NCBI RefSeq assembly: GCF_025766255.1
Contig: NW_026516671.1
Coordinates: 434,001-498,000 of the forward strand
DNA length: 64,000 bases
From: Zychaea mexicana
Lineage: Eukaryota; Mucoromycota; Mucoromycetes; Mucorales; Lichtheimiaceae
Direction of reading: 5' to 3'
Both the position numbers and the translations under genes were made by a program. The stretch's first letter is position 1; every line of letters begins with the position of its first letter. Shown here piece by piece: positions 11,564 through 22,091 of the stretch. The notes beneath the pieces were generated by a model. The model was not told the origin of the DNA. It worked only from the letters and a program-made list of their open reading frames with translations, and searched no databases.

Positions 11564-12618
11564 TGGTGCATACTGACTTGAATCGTTAATATATTTGAAA
11601 TACCGACCCAAAAAAAGAAAGTGTATCAGAGTTGTCCAAAGTGAATTTTCTGAGATTCTGACCAGCAAGATGTGTTTAATAGCATATTATAAGCATTTCT
11701 TACTCGTTATTTTATGAAAAAAGGTGTTTTGGAGAGCTCTGATAGCCATCAAAGTTTTGTCGGAATATGAAAATTTACTATATAGACCCAAGATTTCGAC
11801 AAGGTGGGAGGGGTAGATCAGTGAGGTGATGTAGGCTATTACAGTCTGTGTAACATTGCATTCGTCATGGTTACACAAACACGTTATCTTCATTATCATA
11901 CTGCTTTTACACAAGGGTTGTGTTTCCTTCATTGATACTCGCTCATTGTAGTGAAGCTACACTACTTTGAGATTGATCCAAATAACTCAACCCACTCCAC
12001 CATCTTCGTAACCATTAAAATGCAGTAGAGAAAACACCACACACATAGATGAATCAAATATTACATAATTAGCACCATATTGATAATCTCTCAAACATGG
12101 ATCACAATCGAGAATGACTCAGGACCAACTATTATCAATACTTCGTTGCAATATAATATCGATAATCTCTCAAACATGAATCAAAATCGAGGATAACTCA
12201 GTACCAACCATTGTCAGTACTTCGTTTCAATCTACATTATCTGAGTTGAGCGAAGTGTACCTGTCAAAGAGCGGATATCATACGTCGATACTACAACCGT
12301 TACTAGCGTTATATTTAAGCATACAAGGATATGAAAGACGATCGTGAAGCTGCCAAGATCGTAGAGAAAAATAACTTCTAGAAGTTACAAATCCCACCGC
12401 AGAATTATTGCAAGTGATTAGTTTGTATTTTTACCTCCGTTATTTCTGACTATCATAAATAAATGAGTATAGTATCGATCATGTAATTCCCTGACTAGTG
12501 CAAACATAGAGTATGATATATGAAGAAACGTATCGGGTGTTTCAGGTGTTAATTTGGCCGCGGTGTTTCAAAAAATGCTCAATTTTCGACAGCTCATGGT
12601 TTAAGTCAGTATGCACCA
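11564..12618. mobile_element. Nested 1055-bp MITE with TATGGTGCATACTGACTT ends, unit 1
   Basis: The inverted ends TGGTGCATACTGACTT are bordered by TA at 11562-11563 and 12619-12620. The element lies inside the mariner transposase gene; excising it with one TA restores codons WEKHT-KHLLT in one frame. It contains an LTR fragment (11947-12280) and no coding region. Confidence 0.82.
11947..12280 (+). mobile_element. LTR 5' fragment inside the nested MITE, unit 1
   Basis: It matches the first half of the solo LTR at 36521-37133 in reverse orientation, starting TGTAGTGAAGCTACACTACT and ending near GAGCGGATATCA. An approximately 80-bp sub-repeat containing GATAATCTCTCAAACATG is present twice. The TATA-containing 3' half is missing. 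Confidence 0.65.
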
Positions 12619-13729
12619 TAGTGTGTTTCTCCCAAATGGCATCTGCAACCAATCGTGTTGCCTCCATAATACGCATGTTATCGTCGATCCGGAGCTTGGC
12701 ATATTTTTCGATGCTAAGGTATTTGTTGGCCTCAATAGTTGACATCATGCTTATTTCGGTTTTCTTATTTTTGATATCCTTGCGTAATTGGATCAAAGCA
12801 GGCCGCACAATCTTTAACATCTCCAGCTCTTCATCGATTTCAACGTCGGCATCTTCATCATCACTGCTGCTGTTGCTCGTTTCCATAGGATCTTGAATCT
12901 TAGTAAATCCCATATCAGTAAGCCGTCTCATTTTTTCTACATGGGTAGCGAGTTCCTTAGCATCCCGTTTTCGTCGATAATAAGTACTTTCTGATTTGCC
13001 TCCATTCACCCAACATTGTCAATATTTTTCTCAGGATGCAATAGACCATTTGTATGTGTTTCATAGTGCTGCTATCATAATTATAGAGAATATATACCAG
13101 TATACGAGCTTCTTAGCTTATTGTCGGCACCTTGAAACCATTCAAGCAAACGAGTTCCTGAACGTTCCAGTACAGTATCATCCCTTTCATGTTCCAACCC
13201 ATTAGTATCGTCGTATTCACAAGAATCATCGGAAGAATCATCACTGCTATAGCTAGCACGTGAGCTATCTGTAGGTTCAGGTAGTTTTTTGCCGAATTGG
13301 CTACTTTGCACACGTTACTGGTTGTTTTTGACAAGGCGACTTCGTCTGTTGACGCTTCCCATAATGAATATTAGATTCTTTGTAAAAGAAAGAGGTGCAT
13401 AAGACTACAATCTACTGACGAAATTTCTATACGCAGCAATATGTAACAGTATAATCGATAATCGGTGAAGATCTCATGTAATACAAATTCGGCATATATA
13501 TTTGCCGAACAAACGAAAGCTCCTGATTGGTTTAAGCTGGATTCGAACTACTGTCAATTTTCCCTATCACTTATAAACTTGTTCCGACTTTGAGCGACGG
13601 TAACTCAAAACTTTATTAGAAAAATGAAAAATCCAAACCGATAACTTTGTTCTCCTAGTCAAAAGGAACATTTTTATCGGTTTAAAATTTTGATATGGGG
13701 TGGTGAGATGGTTTCACAGTACTTTAAAG

Positions 13730-14200
13730 TTACCTACTAAAGCGGTACGGTTTAAGGCGGCGTGCACCATATCTACTTGTATATCTTTTTTTTCTTTTTT
13801 TTAGTATATGTTTTTTACTATGTGAGCAACAAAGAAAGTCAGGTTTATTATCAGATAAGTTAGTTCTTATTTTTTTCCCACAAAACGTACCTTTCTTTTT
13901 TCCTCTTTTAGATTTATATGTACAAAAGCTATTATGCATCGAAAGATATAGGAAATAATCAGTAGAGAATAAATTTTTTATTTTTCTATTAACTTTTTTA
14001 TTAACTTTTTCAATTATGTTTTTTTCAATAAAATGATTAAATTCAGATTGCATGAAAACATCTAGTTCATTGCATAAATTTGTACACAGTTGGATATAGT
14101 TGATGGGGAGAAATTCATTTAGGCAAACCATTTTGAGAGCACTTTTTATATTATATTTTAATATGCACAATTTAAAACTCCGGATTTGAAAAAATATCAT
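13730..14200 (-). CDS. Cysteine-rich ORF of unknown function, 3' end replaced by mariner
   Basis: An ATG ORF of 156 codons on the minus strand. The N-terminal 70 residues include LCTNLCNELDVFMQSEF. The C-terminal part has a compact Cys/His pattern: FCTYKSKRGKKKGTFCGKK followed by FLCCSHSKKH, suggesting a small zinc-binding fold. The last 13 or so residues (after YTSR) come from the mariner terminal repeat, so the native C-terminus was cut off by that insertion. In unit 2 the Crypton splits the same ORF. I do not recognise the family; similar Cys/His modules occur in some large-virus and mobile-element proteins, but that is only a loose resemblance. Confidence 0.45.
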   Translation of the reverse strand: MIFFQIRSFKLCILKYNIKSALKMVCLNEFLPINYIQLCTNLCNELDVFMQSEFNHFIEKNIIEKVNKKVNRKIKNLFSTDYFLYLSMHNSFCTYKSKRGKKKGTFCGKKIRTNLSDNKPDFLCCSHSKKHILKKRKKRYTSRYGARRLKPYRFSR

Positions 14201-15787
14201 AAATAGATGAAATTTTATAATAAATTTGTAAATATCAGACTATGAGATGTTCCGCGTACCAAAAACTTTTCACATTTTCTGTCTATCTTTTACCCTATAC
14301 TTGTACTTCTCACTTGAATTGATCCCATCCTTTTCTAAATACATCTTTGTCTATGTGCCGATCCCACAAGTGTATCATATTCAGTAGCCACTTCAGATAC
14401 GCCTTGCATTTCATTAATTTTGGATGATGAAATGGAATATTAACTCATGTGGCTCCTGCTGTTGCTGGAATGATATGTAACTAGGAGTGTTACCGAGTAC
14501 TTCTATCTCTCCGTCCGTTTCTCTCTGCTTTTGCTCGTATTAATTACGCCATCGAATACAATATTCAGTGTAGGTATCGAATAGAAGGATCAGTAGTTGA
14601 GCGATGCAAGGCTGTGGAAGTAGACACAGCACCGTCGAGGCAGTGAGGCTTTTCGGTCCTGCCCATTTCTCATTTAACTTCTGTATCTGATCTTTGCTAT
14701 ATCACCCACTCCATGGGTAGTCTTTCTTTAACGTTTACATTCCAAATATGTCACTTAAGTTTGTCGAACGATGAATGAACCGATTGAATACTTGCTTTTT
14801 TGCCTATAATTGGGCTCGGTGGTCACTCACGTGGTTTTTATCAGGCACTCTTCTTGTGGCTTCGATAAACTCCATATCATTAATGACTGATGAAAATGAT
14901 TACTGTTGTGTACTACTTATCAGACAGTGTAAGAGATTGTTGCTAAAATACAACGTACACGGCAGGGTTACTTGAAATATGGGAGACCTTCATGGCTCTG
15001 GAAATAATCCCTGTTCACAATGTAGCTATATAATGATTGGTGCACAGTTGCAGCCTGCTGCTGGCCAGCTGAACCGATGAGGTTGGCACAATACAATAGT
15101 CACAAGCGTCGCGTAATCCACTCATTTTACCCATCTCTCTATTTTACACTTTTTTCTGTCTTACCCAGACATCGACTTGCAGCTCCTGGTACGATGCTAC
15201 CGTTTTTGTGTCCAACACGCCTTTAGTACGATTCAGGACCAGGCTTCCATCCGCTCACTGAAAGACTCGGTTGTTTCCTAAGGACCAATAAAGCTTTGAA
15301 GCATCTAGTGGACAATGGACTGGCATGCGTTTCGTCAGTTTCGCACTTGTTCTTATTCTTCTTGAAGCATTGCGACAGTATGCATCACAATTCTAATAAG
15401 TTTGTTTCGGAATGTATGTTCTCATATTGGAGTATACGTGCATGTGATATATTGTATTTTACTAAATCAAAATCACTGTAGACAGCCCTACCAAAGACTG
15501 TCAGTTAGTATATTGCCAATCTCACAGAAAGGCCAATAAGCCAAGCCCTCGCTACCAATATAATCAAACCCAAATTTCGAGCAAGCAGCAGTAGTACGAA
15601 TGTAGTGTCTAGACCTACTTTGCAAACTACTAGATAATGGGCTTTGTACGAATTCGCACTTAAAACTCCATATGAATAGTATGTATTCATATGAACTGGG
15701 TACTTTAACTCTGTGGCTCATCAATATTGCTTTTCATTAAAGTGCTGCACACAGCCTCATCCTCAACTTGGCCGATCCCCGACTAAA
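14201..15787. other. Gene-poor part of unit 1
   Basis: About 1.6 kb between the cysteine-rich ORF and the double Harbinger-type insertion. It holds only short ORFs without recognisable motifs. It is nearly identical to 35758-37967 of unit 2 apart from the solo LTR there. The last 40 bases are the start of the exon (encoding LNLADPRLK) that continues at 19445 after the insertion. Confidence 0.6.
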
Positions 15788-16528
15788 GGAGGACATCCTG
15801 ACATAATCTAAACATTAATATTTCAAATAAATTTTAAAATTTAACTATTTCGAAGTACTTATCTATAATTAATGTTTCATTAAAGCTTTCTTGCCACACC
15901 TATTCATTGTATGTTTCATCATAGTTTTTTCATTTTACCAGAAATTTCATCCTCTTTTTGAATTTTCTATGACTTAGTATTCTTTCTACTTCAAAATTTT
16001 CTTCATCATTTTCACTTTCCAGATCCATGTTTAATTCATTTGATCTTTGCATATTGTTATATTCAAAATAATTATATAAGAAATCTGATTATCTATTATT
16101 CATTTCCACTAGTTTTACTAACTTAAACTTGTATATAATATTATCTATTTCTTTATCTGGATTAGGATAATTAAAGTTTTCATTAGACCATAAAATATGG
16201 TTTAGTTTTATAGGTATATTATAAATATTAACAAGCTTTTGTATATTTAATAATAAAAGTACTAATTTCTATTGTATATTATATATTTTTATACCTATTA
16301 TTTTACAATTTCTTTCATTATTATTAAGTCTTTTAAATTTATTACCAAGTAAACCAAAATAACTTTCAATTTTACTTCTGAAGCTACCAAATGTCTCATT
16401 ATATAATATTTCATCATCAGTTAACTCCTCATTTTTATTTTTTCTAATTGGAAACATAAAATTACTTGTACTTATATTATCGTTTCCTTTTTTATCACAA
16501 TTTTCTATAAATTTTTCAAAGTAATAAT

Positions 16529-16949
16529 TGTGATAATAGAGCTTTAATAAAGATAATAAGGGACAAGATTAAGTATCTTTGAGATGATGTTTTATTCCAA
16601 TAAAAGATAAAGCTCTTTTATATTCTAGCTATTAAGACGGCGATATCAATTCATCCGACTAATGGATAAACTATGTGATAGAGGATGGATCAAGGACATA
16701 TCAGAACTTCTATTGAAGTCGCTATGTTAATCGGGCACATCTTTGAGACTGGCGTTAGCTGATGTAATGGCTGAGGTACCTGTTGATAGGTTCATTGTCC
16801 TGTTCACGTAAGGTGGATCATCTGAGTGAGAGATTTTATTCAATAGTGTTTAGCCGAAATGCCGTAGTGTTCATACGTGTGTGCTATAATGTTTAACTGA
16901 ATATCTTATTGTTGATATCTTAAGCAGTGTATTAATGTGGTTCACCACA
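16529..16949. mobile_element. Solo LTR, 421 bp, with ATAAT target duplication
   Basis: It starts TGTGATAATAGAGC and ends GGTTCACCACA, with ATAAT at 16524-16528 and 16950-16954. TG...CA ends with a 5-bp duplication fit a solo LTR. The inner sequence differs from the 613-bp family at 36521, but the terminal TGTGGTnAACCACA pattern (seen on the minus strand) is shared, suggesting related retrotransposon families. Confidence 0.72.
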
Positions 16950-17415
16950 ATAATAATATCCACTATCAAATGTAAGACAATCATTTTCATTTAATTTATT
17001 TTCTAATTTCATTTCTAAAAACATTTGACCATCATTATAATTTCTACATGGTTTGCTTTCAGAAACATATATTGCAAATTCATTAACATCGCAAACTACT
17101 TGTGTCCTTAAGCCACTTTTTTTAAACTTATAAGAATAAAATTTTCTTTTCTTTATATCTTTTTTAAATAGTCAATTCTACTATCATGACTATCTATGAA
17201 AAGAGTATGATGTTTAAATCCTATTGGATTAATTTTTTTAGCATTAATTATTCTCAAAGCAGTAGATGAAAACATATTTTCCAATAACTCTGTAAATAAT
17301 CTATTTAATTCATTTTTATTATCATCCCAAAATTGTTTATACATTTCATGAAATGAAGAATATGGTATAGAATCTTCCATATCTCTGATGGAATCTCCTA
17401 TAACTAAATGATGTA

Positions 17416-18210
17416 CAGTGGACCCCCGCTTTTTTCAAGGCTGCCATTCCTGAGCACTCTTGAAAATAAAGCGGGTTTGAATTTCATCGGGGGAAGGGTA
17501 GTGGCAGCAATCTTCCGGATAAACTTTTAAAATTTAGCTGAAACTTTCTCACTACTGTACAGTACTGTTTCTAAATCCATACTGCCACATGCTTTTTTGC
17601 TTTATATTATATGGAATATATATTTTCTACAATTACCTGACACACAGCTCTACTTGTTTAAGATTTTGATAAACATATAATGACTTCCCTAGTTTCTCTT
17701 GAGATCCGATCTTATCAATTACTTGCTCCGATAAATAAAGAAAAAACGAATGACAGCCGCGAGAAGCCAGCAAACTCACTTCTGAAACAACACCATTCAC
17801 TACTTGTGATCAGTCTTATCTGCTTTTTAGAGGAAGGCTCCCTCAAAGAAAGGCTTAGACAAGTGAGAGACCACTTGCGCCGACAGCAAATGAATGGGAC
17901 ACAGAGAACCTTAACCTCTTTTTTTAGAGCATAACAATAGGCATACATGGTCATAAACGTAGATATACACCTCAAATTCGCAAATTGTATTAAAAATATT
18001 CATACATCTTTATATGAATACGATCCACATGATGTTGCAAAATATAGATACTTCACCCCCGTATAGAGTTCAAGGGTAAAAGATATATTGAAAATGAAAA
18101 ATAACGAGGTATTGAAAAATTTATTAATGATTTTGGGTCATTCCCTAGAAATTTCTTGAAAAAGCCCGGGTATTGAAACGAATGGGGTTGAAAAATTCGG
18201 GGGTCCACTG
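17416..18210. mobile_element. Pogo-type MITE, 795 bp
   Basis: The inverted ends are CAGTGGACCCCCG and CGGGGGTCCACTG, with TA on each side (17414-17415 and 18211-18212). It interrupts the Harbinger-type transposase. No transposase is encoded; internal ORFs look like chance. Fungal and animal pogo/Fot1-like elements commonly start with CAGT and use TA, so this assignment rests on the ends only. Confidence 0.78.
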
Positions 18211-18536
18211 TAAAATCAATAATCCTTTTTCTATAAATACATATGGTCCTTTATAATCATATTTATTAAATATTTTTACTAAAACAAAGAACACAGGAAT
18301 ATACCCTATTTTACTAGTAAGTTCTTCTTTTACTTTTTCTATGTTATCAATACTTTTAATCTCTTCTCTATGCTTATAATTAGATATTTCTATGGGATAA
18401 TTCATATCCAAGAAGTACTAATATTTACTATTTATATTTTGTAATTCATTTGTTAATATCTCTTGTTCCATTTTTATATTAAGAATAAATTCAATTTTTA
18501 ATTAATTACATAAAGTTAATAATTATGATACCCTTT

Positions 18537-18698
18537 GAAATTTCTGGTAAAATGGAAAAACTATGATGAAACATACAATGAATGGGTGTGGCAAGAAAGC
18601 TTTAATGAAACATTAATAATAGATAAGTATTTAGAAACAGTTAAATTTTAAAATTTATTTGAAATATTAATGTTTAGATTATATTAGGATGTCCTCCT
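18537..18698 (+). repeat. Inverted copy of the element's 3' end
   Basis: This is the reverse complement of 15788-15965 with few differences. It includes the chromodomain end and the terminal GGATGTCCTCC. With the left copy it forms 160-bp inverted arms around the transposase. Confidence 0.8.
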
Positions 18699-18749
18699 TT
18701 TTAAAAAATATTAAGATTTTCTATAAAATAATATACAAATTATTATCAA

Positions 18750-19444
18750 GGAGGACATTCAGCTACATTAGATCTTTTAAAATTATTTATTTATAGAAAT
18801 ATAACTTATAGTTAAAAGATAATAAAAGGTTTATAGGTCATTAAAAAATTATAATATTTTTTAATGTAATAAGTCTAAAAACAAAAAACTATATTTATAA
18901 ATATGGTTTTTTAATTTTGTAATCCTAATAAAATTTGTAATTATTAAGTATTTTTGTAATTCTTATGAATACAAAAATTCTGTAAATATAAAATAGGGGT
19001 GGTTGAGAAACTTGCTTTCGAAACATTGGGGCTTGATAATGAGATTTAGACTAATAACAAAAACATTTATGTTTTGTTATTATAAGAGAGAACAAATGCT
19101 ATAATTTGTTCCTCATACATTATTTTATATATAACATAATTTATGATCTATTTTTTTTAACATTTTTATTTTTATTTCTTTTAAATGCCAAGACTTCTAA
19201 TATATCACATGGCCCCGAAAAGTTGAGAAATAATTATCAATTTTTTATTACTTTTCTTTTTCTTAATTTAATATTGAATAATAAAAATAAATAAACAAAA
19301 AAGTCATATGATATATTAGAAGTCTTCGCATTTAAAAAAAATAAAAATAAAAATGTTAAAAAAAATAGATCATAAATTATGTTATATATAAAATAATGTA
19401 TAAATAAATAATTTTAAAAAATCTAATGTAGCTGAATGTCCTCC
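18750..19444. mobile_element. MITE-like right half with a large internal hairpin
   Basis: Both ends are GGAGGACATTCAGCTACAT in inverted orientation. A second, longer inverted repeat (about 19117-19216 against 19303-19405) could form a stem of about 100 bp around an 80-bp loop. No coding region. Confidence 0.7.
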
Positions 19445-21378
19445 AAAGACCATCTTCATTGCAGAGCAGATAGAAAAGCTCAAAAGCCACAATCTCAAGC
19501 CGCTACCTAAGCATCCCGAGAATATCTCGACATTTTTTGAGAAATTTAAGGGAAAGGTACTATTACTTGGGGCTAATATATAAATGCAGGTGCAAGAATA
19601 TTCAATTCTCAATCTTAAACATCAGAAAAGTCACTTGACGATCTGTGGGAAATAGTGGACAGTGCACGTTTCCATCCTGTGGAAGAATACGACTGTGACT
19701 GGGCTAAGAGAAGCATACTAAGCATTTTATCTGCGTATCGCTGGGATATATGATCTGTGACTGCCAAAACTGGTGGCGAAAGAGACATTGTCATCTTGTG
19801 CTGGAGCAACATTGACTCCTGCTTCCAGAACATCCAAGTGCAAACATTACGGTAGGTTCGATTCATTCTGGCAGATCTTTTTTCCTAAAAGGGACTAGGG
19901 CAATTGCTAAATTTTTGATGAATTTTTTCTCATCTATAGTTGGTAATAATTTTTTTTATTATGAAATAATGTATCCCCCCATTGGCCCAGTACCCCCCCT
20001 GGCCCAGTAGGGGATAGTCGGGGTATGGCTCTAAGATAGAAAAGATTAAAACTAGAAGTAAAGAATAAATCTCCCACCCTTGCTATAAAATATTTTGAAA
20101 AATTTTTTTATTGTAAGAGTAATTTATAACTAAGAGATGAATAACTTAAAATGGTAATTCCTACAGAATCTACAATTTCGTTATAGTAATAAATAAATAA
20201 GAATAACTATATAATAAGTTAAAAATCAATAAAGTCATAATCTCAAAAATAAGTAATAATTGATGGATAAAAATATATTTAGATCTTAAATGATAATGAT
20301 TTAAGCCATTTAGGTAGTTTATCTAAATATTTAATTAATTTTTTATCAAGAATATATTCCATTAATAGAAACAATATAGAAAATAATACCATAGAACCAA
20401 TTAGTAGTTCTACAAATCTAACAAATTGAGTTAGATTTAGATCAGTAGTATTGAATAGATCCCAGTCATAGATTGAATCAACAGTAATATTTTCTGAAGA
20501 TGAATTAGAATTATTTGATTGGGATGAAATAGCTTGAGTATTTGAAGAAGATTTTGAATCTAATAATTCTTGAAATTGTTTATTCTATTTTTCTTTTTCA
20601 AACTCAAATTTATCTCTTTCTTTCTCTTTCTTTCAATCTTGAAACATTTTTTAATTTCATTTTAGTTAAATGATATGTTGAAGTAAGACCGCCTAATGTT
20701 CCAATTGCACCTACTGTCTTAAAAAATTGTTTTGAATTAAATTGTGTGAAAATAATATTATAATAAAGGAGAATCTCTTAATCAAGGGGTTGGTTTACAT
20801 TGTCATCTCCTTACTTTTATAGTTTGTAAGAAAGACTAAAACTAAACAAATTTGAGGTGATTAAGATTAGTAGAAGTTCAACTATTAAAAATCTTAAATT
20901 AAAATAATCCTCTATGACGCAGTAAATCTATTTAGGTATTAAATATCCTGATCAACCCATATGTTATCCTTGTTTGTGTGAATCTAGGATAAACTCTAGG
21001 TAAGAATCTCTTGTATAATTGTGAATAACAAATAATTTATATACATAAAATAATCTATTTATTATTTATCTTGTTAGTGGTAGTCTATTAAAAAGATGAG
21101 GGAGGAAAAGGGGAAATCAAAATTAAAGGTAGGTTCTAAGGTTTCTTATCGTCTTAAGAATATACCACTTTTGCCCCCTAGATATCTAGGCAACAAACCA
21201 AACCAAGCAAATGTTAATGGTATTAGTATTAATTATCTTTATGTGATATAATTATTTAAAAGTATAGAGAGATTCTTTTCATTTACTAAATTATTTTAAA
21301 AGTAATCCAATAAAGATATGTAATGTATTAATCTTTAAATCTAATCGATAGATGTTTTACCTTGATTAGATTTTTATT

Positions 21379-21888
21379 ATGCCTAAAATCTTATTAACTG
21401 CTATCCCCACTATTCTAGGTGGATCTTATCTTTATATTCATAAAGATGAGATTCTTCTATACTTAACTATTATCTATATTCTAACTATTTCAGTTAGGAT
21501 ATTTACTGATCTTAGACAAGCTAGATTACTATCTTCTATTCATGATATGAATTTAAAACAAATTGAATTATTAGATGGTCTTCTTTATAATCAAGTTAAA
21601 GATCTTGAGCTTAGATATAAAACTAAAGGTTTAGTTCTAGATCAAAAGGATCCTGAAACTGAATCTATAATTCAAGATTCTCTTGAAACTGAACCTGTAA
21701 TTAAAGAGAATGCTATATCTTTAACTAATATTAAGGAAACATCATTAGAATCAGGATTTAGAACTTGGTATGATAATAATGTAGAAAGATCTAATAATTC
21801 CTATACTCGATTAGGAAAGAAAGATACCACTTCAGATAGGACTCTGTTTGGAAATTACTTGCAATATTGTAAAGATCATAAATCATAA
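21379..21888 (+). CDS. Intact 169-residue ORF of the AT-rich block
   Basis: ATG start, no TGA or other stop. The N-terminus is hydrophobic (LLTAIPTILGGSYLYI, then LYLTIIYILTISVRIF), giving one or two membrane segments, followed by a helical charged region (SSIHDMNLKQIELLDGLLYN) and acidic repeats (DPETES, LETEP). The family is not recognised. Likely a membrane-anchored, coiled-coil-like protein from a mitochondrial genome or plasmid, now a nuclear fossil. The ATG and continuous frame are lost in unit 1. Confidence 0.5.
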   Translation: MPKILLTAIPTILGGSYLYIHKDEILLYLTIIYILTISVRIFTDLRQARLLSSIHDMNLKQIELLDGLLYNQVKDLELRYKTKGLVLDQKDPETESIIQDSLETEPVIKENAISLTNIKETSLESGFRTWYDNNVERSNNSYTRLGKKDTTSDRTLFGNYLQYCKDHKS

Positions 21889-22091
21889 TATTAATGTATA
21901 TAAATTTAGTGATTTTACTCATAATTTATTTAGAGTCCTGAAGTTATACAAAGATCTTACACACGAAGAGATTAGAATGGGTAGAAGCCCTGCTATTACT
22001 AATCTAAAATTAAAAAAATAGTATAGCTTATACTATTTTAATAATTAAAAATAAATCTATGGCATCTTTTAGGCTTTATACAAATTAATTA

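Larger units (their letters stand above)
9920..13362 (-). pseudogene. Tc1/mariner (DDE_3-type) transposase pseudogene, unit 1
   Basis: Minus-strand exons, in order: an N-terminal acidic/serine-rich part from 13362; a part at 13009-12542 with KSESTYYRRKRDAKEL; after a nested MITE, 11571 to about 11259 with KHLLTRIRWW and SERTITRYM; then YFDGHERDDV and MVTHD from about 11175; an exon with FCFDQSSNHNAY (second catalytic Asp) from about 10620; and 10325-9920 with YPKFHCECNFIERYWG (last catalytic acid). Removing the MITE rejoins the frame exactly. At the first catalytic site the expected HDE reads HD-stop, with a second stop after DIPYEA and one near the N-terminus. All are shared with unit 2, so the gene was dead before the duplication. 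Confidence 0.82.
9814..13769 (-). mobile_element. Tc1/mariner-type element, unit 1 (3956 bp)
   Basis: The ends are inverted repeats starting TGGTGCATGCCACCTTAAAC on the left, with a close inverted match on the right, each bordered by TA (9812-9813 and 13770-13771), the usual target duplication of this superfamily. It carries a transposase pseudogene on the minus strand and a nested 1055-bp MITE. It inserted into the 3' part of the cysteine-rich ORF at 13730-14200. Confidence 0.85.
15834..18470 (-). pseudogene. Harbinger-like chromodomain transposase, interrupted twice
   Basis: Read from ATG 18470: a stop after INSKY, then a frame with NYPIEISNYKHREEIK and YKGPYVFIEKGLLIL, which is cut by the pogo-type MITE. 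It resumes with FHEMYKQFWDDN and LFIDSHDSRIDYL (first catalytic Asp), is cut by a solo LTR, and ends with ETFGSFRSKIESYF (last catalytic acid) and a C-terminal chromodomain containing two stops. It is homologous throughout to the pseudogene at 8107-9652 but clearly diverged, so they are separate family members. An inverted copy of its last 160 bp at 18537-18698 has the chromodomain end intact (FLVKWKNYDETYNEW). Confidence 0.75.
15788..19444 (-). mobile_element. Double Harbinger-type insertion, unit 1 only (3657 bp)
   Basis: Unit 2 is uninterrupted at this point (37967-37969). The outer ends are GGAGGACATCC and GAATGTCCTCC with AAA on both sides, a 3-bp duplication as usual for PIF/Harbinger elements. 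Inside, a second GGATGTCCTCC end stops at 18698 and a second GGAGGACATTC end starts at 18750, 51 bp apart. The left part has 3'-type ends on both sides and the right part has 5'-type ends on both sides. A solo LTR and a pogo-type MITE are inserted in the transposase gene. Confidence 0.78.
2888..19598. repeat. Tandem repeat unit 1 (16.7 kb)
   Basis: Unit 1 runs from the TA at 2888 to the equivalent point at 19599. Its order is: decayed host gene with the UGA-coded block in an intron, Harbinger-type transposase pseudogene, mariner, cysteine-rich ORF, a gene-poor stretch, a double Harbinger-type insertion, and the upstream exon of the next gene copy. Subtracting the two insertions that unit 2 lacks (4783-5122 and 15788-19444, with their target duplications) leaves about 12.7 kb. 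From 7050 to about 13990 it differs from unit 2 by only scattered single bases and short indels. Confidence 0.9.
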
